A DNA stretch of 64,000 nt from Ananas comosus (Eukaryota; Streptophyta; Magnoliopsida; Poales; Bromeliaceae): assembly GCF_001540865.1 (NCBI RefSeq), contig NC_033632.1, positions 652,478 through 716,477 on the forward strand, in the 5' to 3' direction. Positions within the stretch are counted from its first letter, which is position 1; the number at the start of each line of letters is the position of its first letter. Positions 50,412-60,288 of this stretch are shown here, in pieces. The notes beneath the pieces were generated by a model. The model was not told where the DNA came from and ran no database searches. It was given only the letters and a program-made list of their open reading frames with translations. Made by a program: the position numbers and the translations under genes.

Positions 50412-53372
50412 AGCGCTGTTCAAAAGTTAAAAAGATATTCCTACAATTATCAGATGGGGTATATGAATTAATTGTTATTTGTTTCTTTAAAAACAGGGGA
50501 TTTCCATGTTTGTTAAAACAAAACCAGTAAACTATTGTATGTATATATATTACTCTTTTGTGAAGTGCTGACATAGATAAAATGTAAAGGCATTAGGAGA
50601 TTTCTTTTATAGCGAGTTTCATTTAATCGATTTCCGTGCTATTGACACAAAAAGTCACTTATTTTTCTCTTTTGTAGTTTTGTTGTTTTTTTTGTTTTTT
50701 CCTACCACATTTTGCATGTTTGAGTATTTAGAGAATTGCTTTCCTCTAATTGGGGTGGAGACACATCTACAATACTTGCTTACATGCCCGATCGATAATC
50801 AATATAATGTTGGATTCCACCGCGAATTACTAATTCCCCTTATTCATTCGTGAAATTTGCACTCTAACAATAAACACAGCTACATACAATTATCAAATGA
50901 TGTTATAAAATTGGTCGTAACGTATAGCATTACCCACCTGCCACGCTTTTGGCCACTAGCAAATCGATTGCTTTCAAAACACGCATGGGCTAAAAAGTCT
51001 CTATTCTTTCACCGGTTCTCGAGTTCACTAATAATGAATATATATATATGTAAGTTATATTAAAGGAGGGAGCCAACCTAGGTCAGAAGCACAATCGAAA
51101 AAGTTTACGTTCAAGCATGTTGGGTCCGCCATATAAAATTTGTGCTGTAGGGCAAGTGAGCAGCATGTTTGGTTGCGATTGGTCCTCGGGTTTGCAATCT
51201 CCGACGAATGCGTCGACAAACGGTCGATCGTAATCATATGGTGAAAATATTGCGTCCCAACGTTCGAATTCTAGTTGATTATATTCCAGTAAGTTGATTT
51301 CTAAATAAAATAAAATAAAACGCGGTAGCATTGCATACCTCCGATACTATCTATTTGGGAAGTGTCAGAATAGCATTACTCTAACAACTGGTCCGCCAAA
51401 TCCGATGGTTGAGATTGATGATTCGCTGATGGATCGCCAGACTGGAACTGAATCATCTAAACATTTCAAGCAATAGCGCCCGAGCTCAATACTAACCGAT
51501 CAACCCACAAAACCACAGTCAGATTTCCGACAATTAAGCAACTTTTTCCACGAATTTTTATGTATTATATGCAGAACGGGTCAAGATTGCCGACTCGAAC
51601 CACCCACGCCCAAATCCCGAGATAAATTCTGACTTTGTTGAGGCAAGGGGGAATGATTGCCTCTGACAGCACATGCCCGGCACGACGCGCACGCCCCGCT
51701 GCTAAATTAGTAGCGGTCCTCTCTATTCACATTTTCACACTTACCTTTTGTTTTTTTTTCTATTCTTTTCTTCTTTCTTCTGAGCTCTCTGAGAAAGGAG
51801 GGGTGTACGTGTAGAGTGACGGATGGTCAAACGGTCACGCGGGCAGGGTCTTGGTCCGCGCGGAATCCATGCTCATACTGATTTCGACGAAAGAGGCGTG
51901 CCTACTCTACTCGATCGCTGCGCGCACGCCTCTTCGTAGCTAAGCATATGTAACGGTTAGCTCATCATCGTCATGGGTCTCCTAAACTGATTTTGGAGTT
52001 TGGACAAAAAAAATATTATAAAATACTCTTGTATAGCGAAACAGTCTCATTTCATTATTCATTATATGTATTTTGAGATTCGTTATGGTTGCAGTGGATG
52101 ATTTATAAAATTATGTTACTAATATCTATCGATAGTACAAAACGCTTGGGTCCTATGACGTTTTCGACCGTTTGAATAAAAAAATGTACACTCATAATGG
52201 ATAGTGATATTCTTAGGGTTGACGGTGCGTGGTTGAATAGTATAAATCTACAGAGTGAAAGTAATCAAATGATAGATCTAACGGTTTAGAAAATTCGCAT
52301 AGTATCAAGAGTTGGTACTATCGATGAGTATTTAGTATTGCGCTGGTATAATATTTGGCTAAACTAGGATATTAACTTGGATTTTATGCGGTCATCTATA
52401 GTATGTATAAAAATTTATCTGACAGTAGATGATTTTAAAAATTATTGAGCCTTAATTTAGTGAGGACAACTCAAGTGGCTGCTAAGACTTTTTCTGAAAT
52501 TAAAGTTGTAGTAATTCAGATTTCAAATTTTTGCCTAACATAAGGAAGAAGGTGGCAACGCGCAGTACAACAGGAAAAAGTGTGGTAGTTTCTTTCCACC
52601 GAAGAAGCTAGTAGCTTTTTCTCATTCTTATTCATAATTGATCACTATACGCCTTTATGCTTGTTGCCCTTAATTGAGTAATATATGTCTACAGAATTTT
52701 TTATTTATTTGTCAATTAATGAATATTGGTAAAAGTAATGATCGAACTTACATAGGAAAAGTAATAACAATATATATAGAATTTCACGTAGGGCACTTTT
52801 TTAGGATCCTAGCTAGTAATTAGCATAAATATTGTTATCCCATCTAGCTTACCGTTCAATTAATGGCAAAAAACCGTACTACAGCAGGTATTGATAGTCA
52901 CACAGGACATGGCTTACTTAATACACACTATTTTTTTACAGCTAAATTGCCTCGGCTGTAAAATTATTGCAAAAAAAATAAAAATATATCTTATCAAAAT
53001 AACTTTCAACCCTTCACTTTCATTACAATCCAACTTAGCCTGAATATACACATTAAACTAGCTAGCCACCACCCCTTTTTGCTTTTAGCACAATATCATA
53101 ATTGATGGTAGGGAATAATTGTTGAATCTTCCATTAATTGTTTTGAAATTTGAGATGGTTTTTCGGTAAGTATGTAAAAGCCAAATTGATCCAGAGATAA
53201 CATAGAAAAATTGTACTAGAGCTTTTAACAACAATATAGAGTATTTACTGGTTCTCCAAGACTGGGACGATGAATGAACACTTATCAAACAGCACGACAT
53301 TCATCTCTAGCGATCATGCACAAATTAACTCTTGACAACGTTGAAATTAAAGCACGTCTGTCAAGCACAAAC
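50412..53372. other. Copy of the DGD2-bHLH intergenic region
   Basis: Follows 42216-45114 block by block, including the SINE-like copy (about 51120-51350) and the MITE B copy (about 52110-52350, ends on CTATCGATAGTA). No independent gene. Confidence 0.8.
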
Positions 53373-54163
53373 TCATGTCGATCTCCTTCCACCACTCTCC
53401 GCGTTTTCGACGGTCGCCGCGGGCGCGCGCGGTGCACTAGACCCTGTAGAGCATCTCTCAAAAGTCGCCACCCCACCTTGCCCACATCGACGTCCGATCC
53501 TCCTCCTCCTCCTCCTCCTCCTCCTCTCCATTCAACATCGTCTATTCTCTTCTTCTCTTCGTCGTCATCCCGGCCTCTCTGGATGAGAACAAGCCGCTAC
53601 GGACCGTGCCCGCCGACATCGCGATCTCGCCGAAGAGTTCTCAGCGGAGCGACCGAGGTTCGCGACGACGCTCCGAATAGAGATCGCGATCGTTATTGCA
53701 GCACACAGTAAGCTCAAACACGGATGGCGGGGGTGCGGTGGCGGTGGGAGACGATAACCTCGTCGGTCTCGAGTGGCCATCCACAGACGGGCAGCCAGGG
53801 ATGTCGGCGGTGCGAGTCTTCAGCTCTCTTCACTCGCTCCACTGCCTTCGCCATGCAAGAAGTCTTTGTCGACCTGCACGGTCATGAAAGATTTATAAAT
53901 TCAAAAACGCAGCTAAAAGGAATCAGGCCACGAAATTTGCTCAACCTAGCGATTATGTAACCTTCGGGTGCAGGCGAGCGTTCGCAGGCGGTCGAGGTGC
54001 GACTTGATGCGCTCCCACGGCGCGGCTCTGGCCTCCGGTGTGGCTCTCAGCGCTGGTAGGGCTCGTCGGAGATATCCGGGGGTCAGGTGGCCGGGAATGT
54101 CTTCGAGAGCATCGAGAAGTAGGCGGCCGGCACCGGATATCACGCCGCTGTTGGTGGCCACAT
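53373..54163 (-). pseudogene. Frameshifted copy of the bHLH gene
   Basis: Corresponds to 45115-45929 from stop to start codon but is 24 bases shorter overall, with scattered indels. The basic helix region is damaged (residues around SHREAERRR lost by frame shifts). It probably represents the same gene read with errors. Confidence 0.85.
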
Positions 54164-54734
54164 AGTCGGAGTATACATGTCGAGAATTGTTTCTTTTTAT
54201 TATTTCTATGATTCTTGTTGTTGTGGTTTTTTTATTTTTGATATATTAAGCATATAGTAGTATATATTGTGGTAGTATATTATTGATCCGAGGATCAGAG
54301 GAGATAAAGAGAGTGTGGCACTCTTGCGCGTTTATTCGCCTCCAAATGATTTTATATGAGTAATGTGCGCTCTACATCATCTTTGATTATATTAATGCTC
54401 TCATCTATTAAGACTAATAGTTTTTTTTTAGACTATTTTTATCATTTCTTCTTCTTTTTTTTCTTTTATTCTTCATCTTCAATTTCTATATATATATATA
54501 ATATAGTATATATAATAAATATATATATATATTATGAGAAAAGGTAGATACATCATATTTGTTTATTTTTTAAAAAATAAACGTAGTCGAAAATATAAAA
54601 GTAACTATATTTTTAATTTGCAACTCGGATAACCAACCATTACAATTTTTTCCGATTTTGTGCTTGAGGACATCTAGTTACAGTATATATTATATATATA
54701 TAGTATACCCTATATAGATGAGTGTGGCCAGGTA

Positions 54735-55270
54735 CTTATAGAGCACGGAGGCTCCATACTTTCACTTTGTTTCTCCGATGTTCGGGGGTACAGAAAGGAG
54801 TAATTCGAATCGACGATCGGCTCCGCTTAGACTTGATCTAGAATATTATGAAGTATCTCGAAAATAATTTTGCTATTTTCGATATCATTTGCTGTCGATC
54901 GAAGTTGCTCAAAATCAACGGCTGAAATAAAAAAATCTTACAAAATATAATATATCGACATTAAAATTTTAGTATCAAAGTTATGTTGATCTTGTTTTAT
55001 ATGATATAAAGAATTTTCTATTCGAAAATTTCATGTGATTTGGATATTTCTACACGTTAAAAGTTGCACGATCGTCACCAACGGCGTTAAATTATTAATT
55101 TTGAACCCCTTCGAATTACTAGGCAAATGATAGTAAAAATACGCAATTATTTCTATTGGATACTTTCAAATATTCTAGATCAACTCTTCAATCGGAGGCC
55201 GAGTCGTCTGATCGAAAGTGCGAACATCAAAACGACTTGGAAGCACGGAGTCCCCGTGCTTCCATAAGCA
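54735..55270. mobile_element. MULE-like MITE, second noisy copy
   Basis: Family blocks in order: TAATTCGAATCGACGATCGG, GATCTAGAATATTATGAAGT, CAAAATCAACGGCTGAAAT, TCATGTGATTTGGATATTTC, then the right arm ending GAAGCACGGAG and CATAAGCAACCCAGCAC. Confidence 0.7.
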
Positions 55271-55289
55271 ACCCAGCACAACTATATTA

Positions 55290-55339
<50 letters not shown>

Positions 55340-55563
55340 GTCCGATATGGTGTTGTAAAAGTACCAAACACTTGGCTGCTTGTGAATTTTAAACCGTTAG
55401 ATCTACGCTTTGATCATTTTCACCCGTTAGATTACACTATTCAACAACCACCACTCAACCAAGAGGGCCCACATCATCCTAACCGCACATCTATTAATCC
55501 AGAGTTAAAAAACTACAAGCACAAATGACTTGGCACTTTTAAAGCCATAGGAGCTCAATTCTC

Positions 55564-55595
<32 letters not shown>

Positions 55596-55607
55596 TATAA
55601 TATATAG

Positions 55608-55641
<34 letters not shown>

Positions 55642-55858
55642 TTGAGCTCCTATGCCTTTTAAAAGTACCAAGTCATTGTGCTTGTAAGTTTTCGGACCTT
55701 GGATTAAAGAGTTGCCGTAGGATGATTGGGCCCCCTGCGGTTGAATGGTGGTTGGTTTGAATAGTATAATCTTACCGGGTAAAAATGATCAAAGGTGATC
55801 TAACGTAAAAAATTACAAGCACCAGTGCTTGGTACTTTTACAAGACCGTACCGGACTA
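55340..55858. mobile_element. Inverted pair of MITE B copies
   Basis: Left copy 55340-55560 and right copy 55641-55858 are mirror images: the left ends CATAGGAGCTCAATTCTC and the right starts GAGATTGAGCTCCTATGC. Between them lies a CT/TA/GA microsatellite that is itself an inverted repeat. The whole 520 bp could fold as one hairpin. Confidence 0.8.
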
Positions 55859-55863
55859 TATAA

Positions 55864-55901
<38 letters not shown>

Positions 55902-55903
<2 letters not shown>

Positions 55904-56577
55904 TAGGGCTGCTGTGCTCTTAAGAGCCACACAGCCCGTGTGCTATTAAATCTCACCCCATCTACAAGATGGAAGGCTGAGATTAAACCCACTTAAACAA
56001 GTTCCACTGTTAGAGCCCGTTAGAATTTACAGAATACTATTCTCTCTCCTCTTTTCTTTCTTTTTTTAATTTTCCCTTCTTCTCCTCTCTTCACATCTCT
56101 CTCCTCTCCCTCTCCCTCTAGATCCCCCTCTCCTGTGGACCACCTTGTTCATCTGTCGCCGCCGCCGGAGAGAGATTGATTATCCTTCACACGGCCACCC
56201 CCCTAGGTGCGGTAGGCCACCTCTCCCCCCTCCTCACGCGCACGCTGTGTGCGCCACACCCCACCACCCACCGCTCCCAACCTGGAGCAATAAAGGAAAA
56301 AAAGAAAAAAAAAAAAAGTCAGAGAGAGAAAGAGAGAGAAAAAAGCCCCTGTGCTATCAACCCTCCCCCCGTCGCGTGCGTGCCGCGCGCCGCTGGTGCG
56401 CGCGCACCCCCCAACCCTCACCCCTCCTGCCGGAAGCAAAAAAAAAAAAAAAAGGAAAAAAAAATGGAAGAAAAAAAAGGAAAAAAAAACCTTTGAGCTT
56501 CCTCGCCACCCTCCCCCGTCGCATGCAGGCGCTGGTGCGCCGCACCCCCAACCCTCAGCCTCCCTGTCTTGAAGCCC

Positions 56578-56610
<33 letters not shown>

Positions 56611-56908
56611 AAAAACTCTAGTGCCATAAATCCTGTGTCAAAGACTTTCTTTGGATGTTGAATGTGACAAGGTGCGTCCACAGAGAGGGAGATCTAGAGG
56701 GAGAGAGATTGGCGGAGAGGGAGAAGAAGGAAAAAATTAAAAAAAAAAGAAAAGAGGAGAGGAGAATAGTAGTCTTGTTAATTCTAATGGGCTTAAATAG
56801 TGAAGCTTGTTAAGTGGGTTTTTAATCTCAGCCCTCCATCTTGATAGATGGAGGTGGAAAACTTTATAGCACAGGGCTGCTGCTGCTCTAAGACACAGCA
56901 GCCCTACT
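55902..56908. mobile_element. Long-TIR element, both ends present
   Basis: About 1 kb with terminal inverted repeats of about 250 bases. Both ends read AGTAGGGCTGCTGTG on their own strand, then CTGTGCTAT, CATCTA-CAAGATGG, GGCTGAGATTAAA, GCCCGTTAGAATT and CTACTATTCTCTC. It is set in TA-rich DNA. The interior holds three degenerate repeats ending in poly-A. Non-coding. Confidence 0.8.
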
Positions 56909-57298
56909 ATTATATATAATAATATAGTATTTTGATGATAAGACATCTGGGTGAATGTAAAAAGTCTGAATTCGAGTCTTATATACATGACAAAACTTGG
57001 ATCAAATTATAGGGAATAATTCTTAGGAGTGCAATTACTTTCAATTATAGTCTCTCTAATAGAATTTGGTAACTCCATTGTGTCTTATTAGATTAATTTA
57101 ATTCTTTGATCTGTGTCGTCGTGGCGGACATATAGTCAAAGATTTTCCCTACCATTCAAAACTCAGGTGGATTGAAATACAGGGGACTAAAAATTAGAGC
57201 TAATACGCAATTACACATCAAAAAATAAAATCTAAAGAGAATTATAAAAGAATTCATACGAAAAAATAGTGATCAGTTTCTTAAATTTTTGATTGCTT

Positions 57299-57351
<53 letters not shown>

Positions 57352-57352
57352 T

Positions 57353-57383
<31 letters not shown>

Positions 57384-57955
57384 TATTATATGTTCGTTTG
57401 AAAGACCAGCTATTGTTAATTCCACCAACCATTCAGAAGGAAAGTTAAAAGATTGAAAAAATCCTTGATATTTTTTTGGGTACTTATAATAATATTGTTG
57501 AATGAATATTTCTTCCAAGAATCAAAATCATTAAGCAAGGAACGTACTAAGCAATATTTATATCCAAGCATGTACTTTGTGACTACTAGTGAATATATAA
57601 ATGACCCAAATTATGTTGTGGTTATCCACTAATCCCTATTCAAAGTGCAAACACGACCTAAACAGAAAACAAAGTAATGATTAAAATAACAAATTTGAAA
57701 TAAATGAAAACAATTAAACATGATATCCCGCTCATGCATGCATGTTCTACGTGCACCCACAAAATCCTTTTCTTCAAATTAAAAACCCCTCTCTCTCACA
57801 CCACCACCACCACCACCACCACCACCACCACCACCAACTGTCCCTCCCTCCCCTCCCCCACTCCTCCCTCCACCACAATTCCGTAGGCGCGTCCCCGTCC
57901 CGTCCCGTCCTGTACCCCAGAATAAAAGTAAGAAAAGAGAATAGAAAAATCCACG

Positions 57956-58645
57956 GTGGCCCATTATAACGCCGCTGCAGCCGCGCGCCCCACGGCCAAG
58001 ATAGCACCCTCCGGGCGGTCCGCTCCTTCTTCGATCCCTCTCAGTCTCCGCCCTCCCGTGCCGCCTCCCCTCCCTCCCTTCCGCGCCGCCCCCGGCCCCT
58101 CCCGCACCCCCTCCTCCGCCTCCTCCCGCACCACCGGCACCCTCTTCGGCCACCGCAAGGCCCGCATCGCCCTCGCGATCCAGGACACTCCCCAGAGCCC
58201 CTCCCCCTCCCTCCTCCTCGAGCTCGCCGTCCCCACCGGCAAGTTCATGCAGGAGATGGCCGCCGACCACCTCCGCGTCGCCCTCGAGTGCGACAAGAGG
58301 AACCTTCCGGACATTTCCGACGGCGCCGCCGTGGGCCCCAGCCGCCTGCTGGACGAGCCGCTGTGGACGGCGTACGTCAACGGGCGGAAGGCCGGGTACG
58401 CGGTGCGCCGCGACCCCACCGACGGCGACCTCGCCGTCGCGCGCCTCCTCCGGACGGTTTCCGCGGGGGCTGGAGTGCTCCCCGCTGACGTTGTCGGCGA
58501 CGGCCGGGAAGGAGAGGGGGACTTGGCCTACATGCGCGCGCATTTTGACCGGGTCGTTGGCGGGAAAGACTCGGAGTCGTTTTATATGCTCAACCCGGAC
58601 GGGAATAACGGTCCGGAGCTTAGCATTTTCTTTGTTAGGATATGA
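57956..58645 (+). CDS. MIZU-KUSSEI1-like protein (DUF617), start codon uncertain
   Basis: Single open exon of 229 residues. From about residue 60 it holds a complete DUF617/MIZ1 domain: GTLFGHRKARIALAIQDT, LLLELAVPTGKFMQEMA, LRVALECDKRN, LLDEPLWTAYVNGRKAGYA, RRDPTDGDLAVARLLRTVS, GAGVLPAD, LAYMRAHFDRVVGGKDSESF, YMLNPDGNNGPELSIFFVRI. MIZ1 acts in root hydrotropism in Arabidopsis; most relatives are uncharacterised plant proteins of about 220-300 residues. The frame has no ATG before residue 98, which lies inside the domain. It opens after a TAA at 57929 with GTG at 57956 (GTG-GCC-CAT). A one-base sequencing error (ATG read as GTG), an upstream frameshift or a non-AUG start are all possible. GC-rich, no intron, as usual for this family. 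Confidence 0.85.
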   Translation: MAHYNAAAAARPTAKIAPSGRSAPSSIPLSLRPPVPPPLPPFRAAPGPSRTPSSASSRTTGTLFGHRKARIALAIQDTPQSPSPSLLLELAVPTGKFMQEMAADHLRVALECDKRNLPDISDGAAVGPSRLLDEPLWTAYVNGRKAGYAVRRDPTDGDLAVARLLRTVSAGAGVLPADVVGDGREGEGDLAYMRAHFDRVVGGKDSESFYMLNPDGNNGPELSIFFVRI

Positions 58646-58653
58646 ACCTTATT

Positions 58654-58684
<31 letters not shown>

Positions 58685-59353
58685 TTATTTTGAAATTATG
58701 GGGTGGCCTTTTCCTGTGTATACATTAATTAATTAAGTTAGTGGAGAAATTAGTGATCAGTTGTTTGTAGTGACATGTGTTAAGTTTATTATTTTTGGTT
58801 AATAATATGGTACGAGAGTAAAAAGTTTTGAGTTTAATTCTCCATATTTGCGACTTTATTGGTTAAATTTTGATAATAGAAACAATTAAAATGATGTTTA
58901 AAGTGCTGATTTTTTTTTTTGGGTAATTTAACCTACAATTAAGTTAGATGTTACGCTTGTAATTATTTCCCATTGAACCGAATCAAATCGAATCAAATTT
59001 GGGAACAAATCGAGCCTAAATATTTCGGTTTAATTGAATTAGTTAATTGGGTTTGGACCCGAACGTTTATTTGGCGTAGCAAGTGTGCACCCGGTGGTAT
59101 CAATTACAGATAATTTTTAGTTCAATAGTAAAAACAATTATTTTCTAATTAACAGTTAATCTGTATCAATCTCTTATAATTTTCATTATACAGTTTTATC
59201 AGTTTTAAATTGGTAAAATCAAATCCAACCAAACTGCCAATAGAAATTGAATGGAACTAGGCAAAAATGATTCGGTACGATTCGGCAATTTAATTTTTCT
59301 ATTTTCAGGGTTAAAAATAAAATGAAAATCATGAGCAGATTCTAGCTGACGTG

Positions 59354-59368
59354 GTGGACCAGGTCCAC
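59354..59368. promoter_or_regulatory. Palindromic GTGGACC-GGTCCAC element upstream of the PPR gene
   Basis: Same 15-base interrupted palindrome as at 14046-14060, with A instead of C in the centre, about 205 bases before the PPR start codon. Confidence 0.4.
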
Positions 59369-59438
59369 AGTGTAACTTCTCGTTCAAGTGGGTGTCCTCT
59401 CTCTCTCTCTCTCGCTCCTCCGCTCGGAGTGAAGGGTT

Positions 59439-59447
59439 TTAGGGTTT
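59439..59447 (+). promoter_or_regulatory. Telo-box TTAGGGTTT
   Basis: Perfect telo-box (reverse complement AAACCCTAA) in the PPR leader or proximal promoter. A second perfect copy lies at 59550-59558, 15 bases before the start codon. Telo-boxes are common close to the start of plant translation-related and organelle genes. Confidence 0.65.
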
Positions 59448-59549
59448 TAACGGCCCCCATTGGAGACTAGAGACTAAGTACGAAAAGAGTTCCCCTTCTC
59501 CTCCACCGCTCCTCTCCTCTTCTCCTCCTACTTCGAAGAGTTCTAGCAA

Positions 59550-59558
59550 TTAGGGTTT
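59550..59558 (+). promoter_or_regulatory. Telo-box TTAGGGTTT, second copy
   Basis: Perfect nonamer in the 5' UTR of the PPR gene, same orientation as the first. Confidence 0.65.
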
Positions 59559-59572
59559 CTTCATCGAACGCC

Positions 59573-60244
59573 ATGTTGGCGCTCCGAAGAGCAGCGAACA
59601 TCACAAGGTGATGGTGAAACCTCCTTTTCCTCCTTCGAATCCTCTCAGTGTGGTATCGTACGATTGGGAACTCTTTGGATTTCTTTATTTTTTTATTTTT
59701 ATTTTTAGTGCTTATTTGCGAAGAATTAGTGCCTATTTATTGATCGAAAAACACCCAAAAGAATGATCTTGTGATACATTTCTGTTGCTTTTGTTGTTGT
59801 TGCTGGTCTTTTTTTTTTTTAATTACTGCAAATGCGCCTACTAACTTATTTTCCAATTGCATATGATCCATGCAGTTTGATTTGGTGCAAAAAACTATAT
59901 TTTGAGGAATATTATGATGATTTTTGTGTACCAAATGTAATTTTGTGGGCCAAAATTTAAGTTTTTGAACCTAGAAAGAGCTTTTTAGATACTTAGTGAG
60001 TGTTTTGCATCAAATCAATATTTTTAACTTCAAGAGAAATAGGGAAAAAAAGTCCCCACCGAACTAAAGCTTGCAGATCAAAGTGCAATCAGGCAAAAGT
60101 TGGTAGATTTCTTTGAATTTAACACATACGTTTATTGTTAGGTCCTGATTAATTAACATTATATATTGTTCCTTTTTTACCCCTTTGTGTACACAGTTTA
60201 TATGAAGTAATGATCATATTACAATGCCATGATAATAATCACCA

Positions 60245-60288
<44 letters not shown>

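Larger units (their letters stand above)
49561..56605. repeat. Error-rich second copy of 41364-48790
   Basis: Same order from start to end: poly-C and DGD2 intron 3, DGD2 exon 4, the SINE-like copy, MITE B, the bHLH gene, the MULE-like MITE, the MITE B pair and the long-TIR element. Differences are mainly one-base gains and losses spread evenly over coding and non-coding DNA, as expected of raw long-read sequence and not of evolution. Confidence 0.88.
54164..57955. other. Transposon cluster and promoter region before the MIZ1-like gene
   Basis: Noisy copy of the cluster described at 45930-48790, then the right half of the long-TIR element (to 56908), AT-rich sequence, a CT microsatellite (about 57304-57348), TA repeats and a CAC run (about 57801-57836) near the next gene. 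No other gene is recognised. Confidence 0.7.
58646..59572. other. Intergenic region, MIZ1-like to PPR gene
   Basis: Begins with an ATT trinucleotide repeat (about 58648-58690) in the MIZ1-like 3' UTR, followed by AT-rich sequence. From 59340 the PPR promoter and leader follow, with a CT microsatellite (59396-59413) and two telo-boxes. Confidence 0.75.

Noticed and set aside
49845..54163. Second DGD2 and bHLH genes as tandem duplicates
   Set aside because: Evenly scattered single-base indels and matching poly-C junctions after Ns point to an unpolished repeat of the same locus, so they are not counted as extra genes.
57779..58543. 254-codon minus-strand frame over the MIZ1-like gene
   Set aside because: Gly/Glu-rich shadow of the GC-rich DUF617 exon; part of it is only the reverse of a CAC repeat.
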